DNA of 64,000 bases from Dryococelus australis (Eukaryota; Arthropoda; Insecta; Phasmatodea; Phasmatidae): NCBI GenBank assembly GCA_029891345.1, contig CM057002.1:17048295-17112294 (forward strand). The letters run 5' to 3'. Every line of letters begins with the position of its first letter. The stretch's first letter is position 1. A model generated the notes under the pieces. The model saw nothing but the letters and a program-made list of their open reading frames with translations. It did not search any database and had not been told where the DNA came from. Made by a program: the position numbers and the translations under genes. Shown here in pieces: positions 1 through 10,299 of this stretch.

Positions 1-2406
1 CTTACCAGAGGTTAACCAAAAATTGATTACAAGTTGCATTGCTTAATTTAATACTAAAATATCTTTGGATGATTTATCTATGATGCTGTTTATCGTTTCC
101 CAATCATAATATTTCCATATGTGATAAATATAAAATTTATATTATTTTAATTTAAAGGAGAAAGAATAGTTATACGCAAATATTACACAAGTTAGTGCAC
201 AAGTGGGATACAAAGCTACGATATTCAGGGAAAGAAGACAAGTTATTTGTCTTAGAAAAATTTGTTTGTTTGGAACGCACGAACAATGTATTGAAGAACT
301 TCTGTTAAAAGAGAATTTTTCACAAGAAGGCTAGCAAATGTTTTGAGGAGTCGTTTGAATGAAGTCTTGGAAGGAGGACGTCTTTGATGCAGAGATGACA
401 AGAGGGACAGCTTGCATCGCCCCAGGATCGACAGGAGGTCTGATCCGGTGTTGCTGAGGCGCTGTTCGACAATCCACTACTGGAGGATACAGCATTGGGA
501 AAGGATTCCTAATGTGAGGACTTCACCACCTCCAAATCGTCGAATTCCAGCAGCCATCTCCACCTACATATTGTCTCCAAGTAAGATCAGCGTTAAGCCA
601 GTTAGTCCTGCTGTCAGTTATTATTGTCGAGAATTTCCTTTACAGGATATTAGAGGATGAAATAATTTTATTAAAACACAAAAAACTTTTAACTTGAAAC
701 TCTACAAGAACTTAATGTAATGTTGAACAATTCAGAGAACTTCTACAATTTTTCAAAATTCGTTAATAATATTTTTAGAGGATATTTTTTTGATTAATTA
801 TCAGCAAAATTCAGTGGTCTAAGTGTAAAGAATTTCATGAACTACCGAGTTGAAAGCTAAGCCGGAGCAACATAGTTATTTGAATCACAAGAAACTAGTT
901 TGAGTAACATGCTTAAACACATTATGAAAACCTTCACTGCTGTGTCAGATGGTATTTGCGAGAGAATATTTTTGATGTTTCAATATTAAAATTCAACTTA
1001 TTAATATCATCGTTTCTGACAGCATAATTTTGAATGTTTTAGTATCAGTAGTTATTTTCAAGGGTTTATAATTGTGTTGTTTGTGAATTATGTGTGTTTA
1101 ATTTGAAGTAATAGTAAAATCCACTTTATTTATTTTCATTATCTGGATATTATCATTTTGAAGTTGTCCAGTATTTTAAAACAAAGTCTTATTTTCATAT
1201 ATGGCACCAATACATATTCAAAAGTGGTTTGTTATATATTAATTGCTTATATGATGTCCATGCATATAATCTTATAAACAGAATCATTACAGATGACAAA
1301 CATAAGTGGAAATTTTTACTAACATATTTGATCCATACAATTTCATCTCTACACGTATTATTATAAATCCCATAGTTATTAAAGATGCTGCCTTAACGTG
1401 TTCGCAAATGTGTTACACATTGCCACAATATTAAAAAAATAAATCCCGTAAGCTATATATTATTCAACAGTTGGTTATCCACACATTGCAATAATTAAAG
1501 TCTGCCACAGAAGAAAATTTTATTTCCACTTTCATTAATAGCGATTTGACTAAGCTATTACAACCATTATATTAAACATTACATATAACCATGATAGGCA
1601 CTACTGTAGACACACAAGACCAGGGTACTAGATGGTGGCATTGCCTTCAGATATATATGAAAAAATTAAACCTGTTTTAAATGTTGGTATGTGACCAGCG
1701 CTATGTTTTAACGTCAAAACACCGAAATGCCAGTTCATGTGCAAATGTCAACATTACCTTCGAACAGTTATTTTCTAAACATTTGAATTAAAATTAAGCA
1801 TCACTAGTTATTTACATATTTAATAACTGCCACAGTTAAATTTCTTTTCTTCCATGATCAATTTCATTGTCTATGTTTGGACCTCACAACATAGCGATGG
1901 TCAATGATCGAAACTTCAGCTATAGGCTAGGTATTACAGAGGGTTTCGCATGAGTCCTTAACTGTTTAAAATTCCACCCTGGTTGGTCGATAAATGTCCT
2001 AAATAGTTTTTTAGGAATGCCAAACTCGTAAAACCCTGTATTACATGCAATTACCTAACATCTGCAAGTCTACAAAAATAAATTAGACAAGCACATGTTT
2101 ATTTGCACCATGAACACCATGATCTAAACAATGTCAAACAGTTAAGCAAAATTTTGTTTGCTGTCACACAAATGTCTGGTTTATTTAAAGACTTACAGTT
2201 TAAAAAGAGTTTATTCTGGGCTGCAAAGAAAATGTTCGGCATTTTTAGGTATATGTACGATAAGTCGAATGCTTCTTAACTGCAGTAATGAAAAACCAAG
2301 AATATTAGCAGCACCAAAACATTTTTCAGGCAGTATAAAAATGTTGCAATTCCTTCACCTCCCTATCCTCATGATAAAAACACAATTTTTAATTAATACT
2401 ATTTAT
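1..2406. other. AT-rich intergenic DNA, nothing recognised
   Basis: No reading frame here resembles a known family and I see no RNA gene. A short open stretch at 412-660 has no ATG start and no recognisable domain. The stretch ends just downstream of the stop codon of the minus-strand glycine-rich gene, so its right edge may hold that gene's 3' UTR. Confidence 0.5.
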
Positions 2407-3273
2407 TTATATTTCGGTTTTATTTTCAACAGTCGGAAATGAAGTGCTTCCATTATTTTCTCCACTGACTTTTTCAGTTGAGACCTCCTGTTTTCCCTTT
2501 GCTGCAGCATTACGACACCCTAAACAAAACTCGCCTTTAGAAACGCCTCTAAAACTACCTCCTAGCCCAATACCATTACCAAATCTTTTACTCACAATTC
2601 CAAATCCTCCCCCACTGCCAAACCCACCAATTCCATATCCTCCTCCACTTCCATATCCTCCACCACTCCAATATCCTCCCCCAATTCCATATCCTCCTCC
2701 ACTGCCAAATCCTCCTCCACTTCCCAGTCCTCCCACACTTCTAGATTGTCCCAAAATTCCATATCCTCCGCCACCTCCATATCCACTTCCGTACCCGCCT
2801 CCACTCCCATATCCTAATCCACTTCCAAATCCTTCCCCATTTCCAAACTCCCCTCCAGCTCCAAACCCTTCCCCAATTCCAAATCTTCTTCTGCTTCCAA
2901 ATCCTTTTCCACTTCCAGATACTCTTCCACTTCCAAATATTCCATGACTTCCAAATCTCCCACCACTTCCAAACCTCCGAAGCTTGCCTAATCTACCCCC
3001 ACGTCGCAATCCACCCTTACCACCACATTTACCACTTCTCCCAATATTGCTTCCGTATATACCATTCCAACCTGCACAATTTCCTCCAACTAAATTACCC
3101 AAACTACCCCAAGCATTTCCTCTACCTGAGTCACATCTACATCCAAGTCTGCCACCCGACTGTGTTCCACTGTGCGGGCACATTTTATTGCTCTTTTTTG
3201 CATCTCCAGTTAAATGTTCGTTACGAGATTGACTTTCCTTTGTATCACTTGTATTGAGCCTGTCGTCATTCAT
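2407..3273 (-). CDS. glycine-rich repeat protein (single open frame, possibly one exon)
   Basis: This 288-residue frame has a true ATG. It has three parts: a polar N-terminus of about 30 residues (MNDDRLNTSDTKESQ...), a Gly core (about residues 40-245), and a polar tail ending in ENKTEI. The core iterates short units of the type GYGSGG, GFGSGG and GYGIGG, with Arg/Lys-rich versions early and Tyr-rich versions later. Cysteines flank the core (MCPHSG, GCRCD, NCAGW, KCGG, FCLGC). I see no signal peptide at this start. The frame stays open upstream for about 12 acidic codons to a TAA, and a splice-donor-like GAG|GTAAGA lies near 3306-3301 on this strand, so an upstream exon is possible. Arthropod proteins of this composition include cuticle, silk-like, antimicrobial and RNA-binding proteins; the sequence does not choose between them. 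A frame this long without stops argues for a gene, although a low-complexity array can stay open by chance. Confidence 0.5.
   Translation of the reverse strand: MNDDRLNTSDTKESQSRNEHLTGDAKKSNKMCPHSGTQSGGRLGCRCDSGRGNAWGSLGNLVGGNCAGWNGIYGSNIGRSGKCGGKGGLRRGGRLGKLRRFGSGGRFGSHGIFGSGRVSGSGKGFGSRRRFGIGEGFGAGGEFGNGEGFGSGLGYGSGGGYGSGYGGGGGYGILGQSRSVGGLGSGGGFGSGGGYGIGGGYWSGGGYGSGGGYGIGGFGSGGGFGIVSKRFGNGIGLGGSFRGVSKGEFCLGCRNAAAKGKQEVSTEKVSGENNGSTSFPTVENKTEI
2590..2980 (-). repeat. imperfect minisatellite encoding the Gly-Tyr/Phe core
   Basis: On the plus strand the word CCATATCCTCCTCCACT and its variants (CCAAATCC, CCTCCACTTCC) recur in steps that are multiples of 6 bp. Codon-phased slippage explains how the glycine-rich core grew, and explains why the plus strand also shows a proline-rich open frame, which is a shadow. 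Confidence 0.75.
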
Positions 3274-3605
3274 ATCCTTTTCGTCTTTTTCCTCTACGTC
3301 TTACCTCGAATTATTCTCAGTCCTAGCGAAAAATGATGACTTCGCTGTCCCATGATTGCGGCGTCTCACCGTGCCACCTACGAACAAAATGTTAAAATGG
3401 AATCAGTTTAAGTTCTTTTTTTTTTTCAGTACTGGTAATAGACACTGCACTCTAACAGGTGAAACATAGTAGCAGAAAGGAGAGCCTTCCCGTTCAGCAG
3501 AACCAGCAATCCCACACTCTACGGCAATCCTAACTGCCTGCGCCAACCAACGCCGCACTCTGGAGATAACTTAGAAAGTAAAGGTGCTGTGTGAACACGG
3601 AACTA

Positions 3606-3841
3606 TAGGCTATTCACGGCAACGTTAATACTTTCTAAAGCCCTCTCATTTGGAATCTTAATCAATAAATATTTTTTTATTTTATCCTTAGACTTTAACT
3701 TCCGAGTGCGGTGGAATATACACACTGTGTTTATTACTTACGTGACAATATTTATTTAAAAAGGTGGCTAGAGGCTAAAAATGGCTTAAAGGAAAAAGTA
3801 ACTAGGGCCTCAAAAGTTCTCACTTAGCCGTGGGCAGCCTA
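3606..3841 (+). mobile_element. MITE copy 1 (TA-flanked, about 236 bp)
   Basis: The left end reads TAGGCTATTCACGGC and the right end reads GCCGTGGGCAGCCTA. These are inverted repeats, with TA on both sides (3604-3605 and 3842-3843). The interior shares a segment around GTGTTTATTA and a CTAGGGCCT-type block near the right end with the copy at 7564-7801. There is no coding capacity. TA target duplication fits Tc1/mariner/pogo-mobilised MITEs. Confidence 0.75.
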
Positions 3842-3843
3842 TA

Positions 3844-5327
3844 GCAACGTGAACAGGAGTGTACTCGGGCTGCTCTACCACACTGCTGCGTGCTGCTGTA
3901 CTACAGGAGTGTTGCCAAGGATTAATCCCCCACATTTTGGATGCATCCCTTTTCTTTTCGCTGCAACTTATATGTTATAGAGCGTGTTGAACTTTTTTTT
4001 TAGCATAACAAAGCTTGAATGATGACTGCCCTTCTTAAGGACTATGAAAAAAGTTCCGCAAAGCGCGAATTCCCGAAACATAAAATTAAGAATAGAATTT
4101 TAACTACTTACGGTGGCCGCCTGGCTGAAGGAATTTTGCTCGTATGAGGCCTAAAAGCGTGCACGTCCCTATTCCTTTTCTAATGTTTTGTACCGGAATG
4201 TTCATACCTGAAAATTACCGAGAAAACATCAGTTTGAACCATTTTCACTATCGCAAAACATGGTTTAGAGAGAAGTGGAGGGACTGGAAAACGTATACAG
4301 ACTCGTAACGTTTCTTACAAGCTATTCGTAAGCTGACCTCACTCGGACACATTGGGCAGTTTTTTAATAAACCGTTTTCTGCAGGAGCTCTGCACACTGT
4401 TCGGTGGCTTACCCAGGCGGCTTGTCACCTTAATATACTTTGATAGGGTTATATTTACTGGCATGATATTTGAATGCTGGAAACTTATCATATACAGAAA
4501 TTGGTAGTCTAGTTTTCGATTTAAAAACAATTAACATTTGTCAAAAAGTTAGTTATACAAACCACTAACCCAGTAAATAAGCCAAAACAATTATCTAGAA
4601 ATTCACTAAATAATATTATCAACAAATTTATGACAGTAAAATGTATCTTGAAGAAAACATACATTATAAAATAAATGATTAACAGGAGCTTTCAGTGATA
4701 TGAAATTCAATAAAAAATAAGTTTGTTTTTAAATTGCGCTATGGAAAGTTCTACACAAAACTATTTTCGTATATAAATGGGTAAATTATATAAGAAATGT
4801 ACTTTAAAGCCAATTACGGGTATTTAGGTCCCCTGTCACGTTCACTTTACACATATTTTATAGCTAATATAGTATTTCTGTCTCAGGGTTCTTAAGTCCA
4901 GCATATCTTGTAGAAATTTTAGCGGATCCAATTCACGACGCAATATGGAAATTGTATTGTAGTACTTATTAATTAATTAAAACTCAGCAAAAACTGACCG
5001 CCCGGCAGAATTCTCCCACTGTGGATCGGCCGACACTGTCTTTCAGTACATATTTCGTAATACATATTCAAGCTGTAGGAAAATGTAAAATACTTTTTTT
5101 TTCAAAACGCGAACCTTCTCTGTCGCTGAAAGCTATTCTTTCTATTGCCACCAAAACTTTCGTCGGCTCAAACGTAACTTGTCGCCAGCGAAGTTGCTGA
5201 ACCTATTAATCACTTTCGTTAATTTCTGCACAATGCTTCTTTTTTTTTTCTTTCAAACTAACTCAATTTAAGTGCACAGGAACAAACATCATTCACATAT
5301 TATTAATTGATTGCTTATCGAAACTAG
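3844..5327. other. intergenic stretch, nothing recognised
   Basis: AT-rich DNA with short homopolymer runs. The minus-strand open stretch at 4339-4530 has no recognisable domain. I see no RNA gene or element ends. Confidence 0.4.
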
Positions 5328-5590
5328 CACAGGAAAGGCGGTCTAGCAAGTAACGTTGAGCCTCCCACCAAGGCGGACCTGGTTTAATTCCGGCCCAGAT
5401 CACTTCCGGATTTTGGCGTGCGGGAATCGTGTCTGACGATGATGCTAGTTTGGCGGGTTTTCTCGGGGGCCTACCGTTTCCCCTGACCTTACATTCACCC
5501 CCATTGGCTCTCAAGACTCGTTGATAAGAGCCACCCAAATCTCTCGACTCAACTCACTTCGAACAGTAAATTAAACAAACAAATTACTAC
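5328..5590 (+). mobile_element. tRNA-derived SINE, family 1, copy A
   Basis: A decayed tRNA-like head contains a box-B-like GGTTTAATTCC at about 5382. The body matches the copy at 7108-7428 on the other strand, sharing GCGGGAATCGTG, a GTTTTCTCGGGG block and CATTGGCTCTCAAGAC. The tail is A-rich (AAATTAAACAAACAAA). SINEs are transcribed by RNA polymerase III from boxes A and B; the eroded boxes suggest this copy is inactive. Confidence 0.7.
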
Positions 5591-5881
5591 ATATTAAAAT
5601 AACTTTGACTGAATCAATTTATGGCCACAGTACGAACTATAGTCCATTCATGGTTACTCCCAACATTTCTGAAGCACTGGCTGCTAAAGTCATACCTCCA
5701 GACTACACCCCCGCCTCAAGCAAACAAAGATTAACCTGGTCTAGATAATTACACTCAAGAGAGAACGCGCCGCTTTGGTGCGCACTCGCTTCAATAATAT
5801 TTTGCATGAGAACTATTTCTTACCAGGTATTACCAACACAACTATTTTTCCCCTGTATTTATTCGTGTCAATTTTAACCCG

Positions 5882-5926
5882 TTCATTCGCAGCGTCCACA
5901 ATTGCGGACACGTTGCAAATGAATGA
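5882..5926. repeat. imperfect palindrome around CAATTG
   Basis: The arms TTCATTCGCAGCGTCC and GGACACGTTGCAAATGAA pair imperfectly around a short centre containing CAATTG, giving a hairpin of about 45 bp. It may be the relic of an inverted-repeat element or a regulatory dyad. An open stretch over it (5775-5981) has a hydrophobic segment and a CDRNCTQQC motif but no recognisable family. Confidence 0.4.
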
Positions 5927-5929
5927 AAG

Positions 5930-6592
5930 TTGTGACCGGAACTGTACACAGCAGTGTACCAGTGCCCAGTCTTCCTTGTAATTAATATTATTTGTGGAAT
6001 TTCCTACACCTCTTTCACACGAACGGTTAATATCGACATCATCGAACAAGCAGCACGGTGTTCATTGTCTGAAGAAAAAATGCTTAACAAAAGTACAGCT
6101 TATACAAAAAATACGCGATCGCAATGCTTCAACTCTGAAATAAATGTGTTACCGAACGGGTCAAATGAAATATAATTTATGAATTAACTATAAGTAAAAG
6201 TTCAATTTAACCAAAAGTAAGATATTTATGTTAGCAGAAGAATAAAATGCCCGACATATTTCGGAAACAATCAAACACTTTATGCAGGGCCGGTGGGTGG
6301 TTGGGCGGGGGAGGGGGGGTGTTCAAAAAGTGTGAAGAAACCGGGAATAAACTAGTTTCAAATAATGCGCAAGCTGTACAGTCGAGTGCCTTGGGGGCCA
6401 CTCCGCTTCTGTCTTTTCAGATATTCCCGTCATTAGGAGAATTATCGCGGTTGAATCGATAGAAAATTCTGTAAACTCGTTGGTTTGGCGCTCATGGTTA
6501 CTCTGCGGTTTGCAAACGCTCTGTAAACAGTTTGCCAGCGTTTGCCGTGCTTGGTTGCCGTAGTCAGCAAGTGGGTAACGCAGCAGTTTTGG
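5930..6592. other. intergenic stretch, nothing recognised
   Basis: No feature is supported between the palindrome and MITE copy 3. A G-run lies at about 6305-6318. The words GTTTGC and TTTGCC recur near 6505-6545 without forming a clear array. Confidence 0.35.
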
Positions 6593-6594
6593 TA

Positions 6595-7035
6595 TAGGCT
6601 GTTCGCGGTAAAATGAGCACTTTTGAAAGTCCTTGTTAAGATCTATTCGTATGCACATTGTGTGTTCTTCCGCCTTATGTAGAATTGGCATTGCCATGGG
6701 CCTCATCGCTTTCTTCACGCGTCGGTCATGTGCTACTGTAAAATTATTAAAAAAGGAATTACTTTACTAATCTGCTTGTTGTTACACTTCTGTATAAAAA
6801 AACAACAAAAAAATCAAAATGAACAGAAATTGAAAGTAATAATTTTAAGTTATCACAAATGGTTACCTATTACTTTTTATTCGACGTTAAGATATCGAAC
6901 TACTTTCCTCTCCATTGTTACCAACTTTATTGGTCGTATGTCACTCAGTGCGCCCTTTAAAATATATGCAAGTAGGTGCAGTGACTTTTTTCTAAGGTTT
7001 CCTTCAAAAGTGCTTTCTTTATCGTGAACAGCCTT
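6595..7035 (+). mobile_element. MITE copy 3 (TA-flanked, about 441 bp, different interior)
   Basis: The left end TAGGCTGTTCGCGGTAAAAT continues into GAGCACTTTTGAAAG. The right end contains CTTCAAAAGTGCTTTC and then ATCGTGAACAGCCTT, giving terminal inverted repeats of about 40 bp. TA lies on both sides (6593-6594 and 7036-7037). The interior is nearly twice as long as in copies 1 and 2 and unrelated to them by eye, so this is a separate subfamily or carries an insertion. It holds no transposase. Confidence 0.75.
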
Positions 7036-7107
7036 TACCCGGTGATGCCCTCATGTTTATTTACGTATAGTTCTGGTACTTTGTACGGCTTTCTTTTCGT
7101 TCACAAC

Positions 7108-7428
7108 ATATATTTTATTGATTTAGTTCTCGGAAAGACTCGTATTGGTATGATGGCACTGACGCACCGAGTGGAGAGAGAATTGGACGGCTTTTAACAT
7201 CGAGGTCTTGAGAGCCAATGAGGGTGGAACGAGGTGAGTATGGAGCAGCGCCGGAATGGAAGGGCGAGGTAAACGGGAGATCCCCGAGAAAACGCGCCGA
7301 CCAGCGGCATCGTCCGGCACGATTCCCGCATGCGAAAATTTGGGAATGACCCGCCGGGAATCGAAACCGGTTCGACTGGGTGAGAGGTGAGTAGTCTGGC
7401 CACCACACCACCGCGGCCCCTCCTACTG
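7108..7428 (-). mobile_element. tRNA-derived SINE, family 1, copy B
   Basis: On the minus strand a tRNA-like head has an A-box-like GGTGGTGTGGTGGCCAG and a B-box-like GGTTTCGATTCC. The body contains GCGGGAATCGTGCCGGACG and GTTTTCTCGGGGATC, and the 3' tail contains AAATCAATAAAATA. It is better preserved than the copy at 5328-5590 and lies in the opposite orientation, so the pair could form an inverted repeat. Confidence 0.75.
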
Positions 7429-7563
7429 TAGTACAGAGGAATGTTCCGTCTCCGCATACAAATAGTTCTCTGTGTCTGTAAATTCCGTTTCTGTTTGCGA
7501 TAGAGCTACGGCAGTTACACAGATTCGTAGATGCCGCCCGAAGTCGTCAGCCATCTTTAGTTA

Positions 7564-7801
7564 CGGGCTGTTCACGGCAAAGTGAGCACTTTTTAAGTTC
7601 CTCCAAAAAGGCATTAACGCCTAATAAATATTTTTTATTGCAGTCTCATACGTTAACTTTTGAGAGTGATGAAATGTACGCACCGTGTTTATTAGTCATA
7701 TTTCAATGTTTACATTAAAAAATGGGCGGAAAGGTAGAAATTAGTTGAAAAAAAAATTTAGCAGGGCCTTAAAAAGTGCTCATTTTACCGTGAATAGCCT
7801 A
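7564..7801 (+). mobile_element. MITE copy 2 (TA-flanked, about 238 bp)
   Basis: The left end CGGGCTGTTCACGGCAAAG continues into TGAGCACTTTT. The right end AAAAAGTGCTCATTTTACCG continues into TGAATAGCCTA, so the terminal inverted repeats are long and well kept. TA lies on both sides (7562-7563 and 7802-7803). Length and interior match copy 1 (GTGTTTATTA, GCAGGGCCT). No coding capacity. Confidence 0.8.
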
Positions 7802-7803
7802 TA

Positions 7804-8790
7804 CTTACACGCATTTTCACCGCGTTAGCTTATGAATGCATCCTCCCGTTGTAAACGCTCGTGACTAGCTCGTTAGCTATCCAACCACGAAAATTCGCCT
7901 ATGCTGTCAGCTGGGAGCTAGTCTATCAGCGCTTCTATTAAACTATGCGCAATTAGGAAAAGGGATTCTTTTATGTTAGTTTCAAAAAGTGCTCCACCAA
8001 CCGCGAACTGGCAGTGACATAATTTATTTTTAGTTACCTGTTGCTATGAAGACTAAGAAGAGCAGAGTCAGAGGGATTTTGATGTCCATTTTCTCCAACA
8101 AACAGAAAGAAAATGATTTCAACAAAAGCGTATCTTGAAATATCAATTGCTTAATAAACGCTTCTTTATTGCTGTAACATTTAGGACTTTGATCCCCAAT
8201 TGTAAAGTTTTCTAGGTACTAATGTTATGTAGCCAATGTAGACTGTAGGAATTGTAGTATTATAAACGACATAAAAATAATACTATGCATTGTTTCCAAT
8301 TATTTTATGATCTATTTTATCGCAAAGAGATTTTTTACGCAGATCTCATAAAATTTGTTGTAATTTTGCGTTTTATGATTAGCACAGTAAATATTTAAAA
8401 ATGCATTATAGGCCTACGTCACGACATCGATCATAACTTAAGTTTTCCTTTTTCTTTTTTAGAGTAAATAGTTTTGACATTTATTGAACTGAATTCCTAT
8501 AAATAACTTTTCTTCCATTTTCGCGTGCCCGAATCACGCCAAAATGCCCCGAAGGCAGCCTGAATGAAGCTTACAGCTGTTAAAATGACTGCAGATGTTT
8601 ACATTAACATTTTGATGTCCAGTTGGGGTGCAATTTGGAACCGAGTTATTTCGTACGTTGTCGAATTAATTACGAGACTATAGACCACAAACAACAGCAT
8701 TAAATATACCTCAGCGAAATCATTTTATACCGAATTAATTATAAATTCTAATAAATCGTGGTATAAATATTACAATACACCCTGCTGCAA
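7804..8790. other. intergenic stretch with a possible MITE-end relic
   Basis: Near 7983-8012 a piece reading AAAAAGTGCTCCACCAACCG resembles a right MITE end but lacks a partner. Otherwise this is AT-rich DNA with no gene recognised. Confidence 0.35.
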
Positions 8791-8914
8791 GCAGTGTTAG
8801 CCGGAGCTGGCAAGCGACGCTCGAGCACCTGGGACGGTGCGACCACAACGAGCCAGCCCGGCTGTTATTAAAACATTCCCCTGCCGAGGAAGGTCGAGAT
8901 GCTAGGCGGAGCAG

Positions 8915-8922
8915 TATATAAG
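8915..8922 (+). promoter_or_regulatory. TATA box of the putative LTR
   Basis: TATATAAG lies in a GC-rich setting. It is followed at 8931-8953 by opposed GATGGCGGC and GGCCATCTTG, each resembling a YY1/Pho-type core (GCCAT). Confidence 0.5.
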
Positions 8923-9095
8923 GTTGGAACGATGGCGGCTCGCGGCCATCTTGCTCCCGAGGGACCGACGAAATGCCAGCGAGGAGGACCACCAGGTCGT
9001 GGTCCCCACTTCGACGCCCAGCACTGCCACTGTCGAGGTCGTCTCGCTCGACGACGCCGACATGACAGCAAAGGGTAATTGCAATCCCAGAAGGG

Positions 9096-9165
9096 TGCCA
9101 GATGTGCTGAGTTAGGGTCATCGTCCTAAATATTAAGACTCTCCGAGTCACGAGCACATCTGGCA
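9096..9165. repeat. 13-bp perfect inverted repeat with 44-bp loop inside the LTR
   Basis: TGCCAGATGTGCT at 9096-9108 and AGCACATCTGGCA at 9153-9165 are exact reverse complements. If the LTR is transcribed, this is a strong stem-loop between the TATA box and the polyadenylation signal. Confidence 0.7.
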
Positions 9166-9349
9166 TATTTCGTTGTTACAGGTCGGCTGGACCAATCAAC
9201 GTAGCTTGCCATTAACAGAGTTGAGTAATTGATTTAATGTAAAGTAAAGAAGAGTGCATCTTGTACGATATTTAACGTATAACTGTGAGTGAATAAAAAA
9301 TAGTCTTTTATACGAGAGGTGTTCTATCGTCTAGTTACCGACACCCCCC

Positions 9350-10080
9350 TACCTTGCGTGGCCTGATTCATCCCCAGGACAGGTCACAGCAACCCACATT
9401 ATACCTTTGCTTATTGCCAAATTCCAACTATTTATCATTTCAATTCGCATATTTAGCGACAAACCTATAAAGTTTACCATATCTCTTATAACAGACAGGG
9501 CAGAAGGCATAAGCACCAACATTTAGGGTAAAGGTGGAACAAATGGATATGATGGCAAATGGACAGGTCGTAAGAAATTAGAGTAAATTTCAGTGGTTAG
9601 AGTTGGTAATACTGATCTGGCAACCGCGAGAGTACCGCTCAAATGTGCATGTTTTATATGTTTACACAGAAGCCACGTTTTTGGAAGTAAAACTGAAACA
9701 CAGCTTTAAACTTGACAACATGTAAGAAAACTATTAGTCAACATTAGCGCATAGTAATAAAAAACCTTTCTAAAATAGGGATTTACACTTTTAATATGGC
9801 AGTGAGAAGTTCTGTTGCGGCACGGCACGGTTTCTGCTTATTTGGCTCCTCTCTTGTCTACCAGAGTGAATGCTGATGCGATTTGTTGGGAATTGGGAGA
9901 ACTAAGTGTCGCGTGACACATGTTGGGGGAAAACGCACATCGTGACTTGGGGGCAAATGGACATTTTTGGGGGCAAACGGCCATGTTTGTGATAGTGATA
10001 AAAACACAAGATCTGCATTGTATTGGAGGGATGTAATGTGAGTGTGCATCAGTGTGCATTACGGTGGCATGTGTTGCCAA
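9350..10080. other. intergenic stretch, nothing recognised
   Basis: Near 9530-9570 and 9945-9985 the words GGCAAATGGACA and GGGGGCAAACGG recur loosely, but no element could be bounded. No gene recognised. Confidence 0.3.
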
Positions 10081-10082
10081 AT

Positions 10083-10290
10083 ATGTCGTTGCCTAAATTT
10101 GGACAGCACACAACATTTAACAGAGCAGTGGAGGAAGAACATGTAACTTACCTTCTTAAACTTGATAGGTTAGGTTATGAACTGACATTCAAAGAGCTCC
10201 GAGCTTTAATTTATCGATTTGCTTTTGCTAATGGATTGAAAAATCCTTTCAACAACAAAGCAGAAATGGCGGGAAAAGACTGGGTTCGAA
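10083..10290 (+). pseudogene. pogo/Tigger-type transposase, helix-turn-helix fragment
   Basis: About 70 residues match the CENP-B-type (Tc5) DNA-binding half of pogo/Tigger transposases: PKFGQHTTFNRAVEEEH, then a Leu-rich helix, then GLKNPFNNKAEMAGKDWVR. The PFN...K.MAGKDW signature is diagnostic of the family. The frame leaves the family abruptly after GKDWVR and stops at 10328. No DDE catalytic domain follows, so this is a fragment. The TA-flanked MITEs nearby are the kind of element such transposases can move, but the sequence shows no link between them. Confidence 0.7.
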
Positions 10291-10299
10291 GCGATGGGA

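Larger units (their letters stand above)
8795..9343 (+). mobile_element. probable solo LTR of an endogenous LTR retrotransposon
   Basis: The GC-rich block contrasts with its AT-rich surroundings. It can be bounded by TG (8795, TGTTAGCC) and CA (9343, TTACCGACA), although I could not find a convincing target duplication, so the edges are approximate. Inside, in LTR order, are a TATA box (TATATAAG, 8915-8922), a likely transcribed region starting about 8945, and AATAAA at 9292-9297. No gag or pol frames adjoin it, hence solo. An isolated Pol II promoter with a short noncoding transcript is the alternative. Open frames on either strand across it are not convincing. Confidence 0.5.

Noticed and set aside
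2444-2947. Plus-strand proline-rich open frame of 167 residues
   Set aside because: It is the antisense shadow of the glycine-rich minisatellite; CCN on one strand is NGG/GGN on the other.
7340-7428. A tRNA gene on the minus strand
   Set aside because: Same reason: the head of a SINE with a second copy at 5328-5590.
8735-9166. Minus-strand open frame of 143 residues and several overlapping frames
   Set aside because: They cross a putative LTR with TATA box and polyadenylation signal, resemble no family, and arise from its GC-rich composition.
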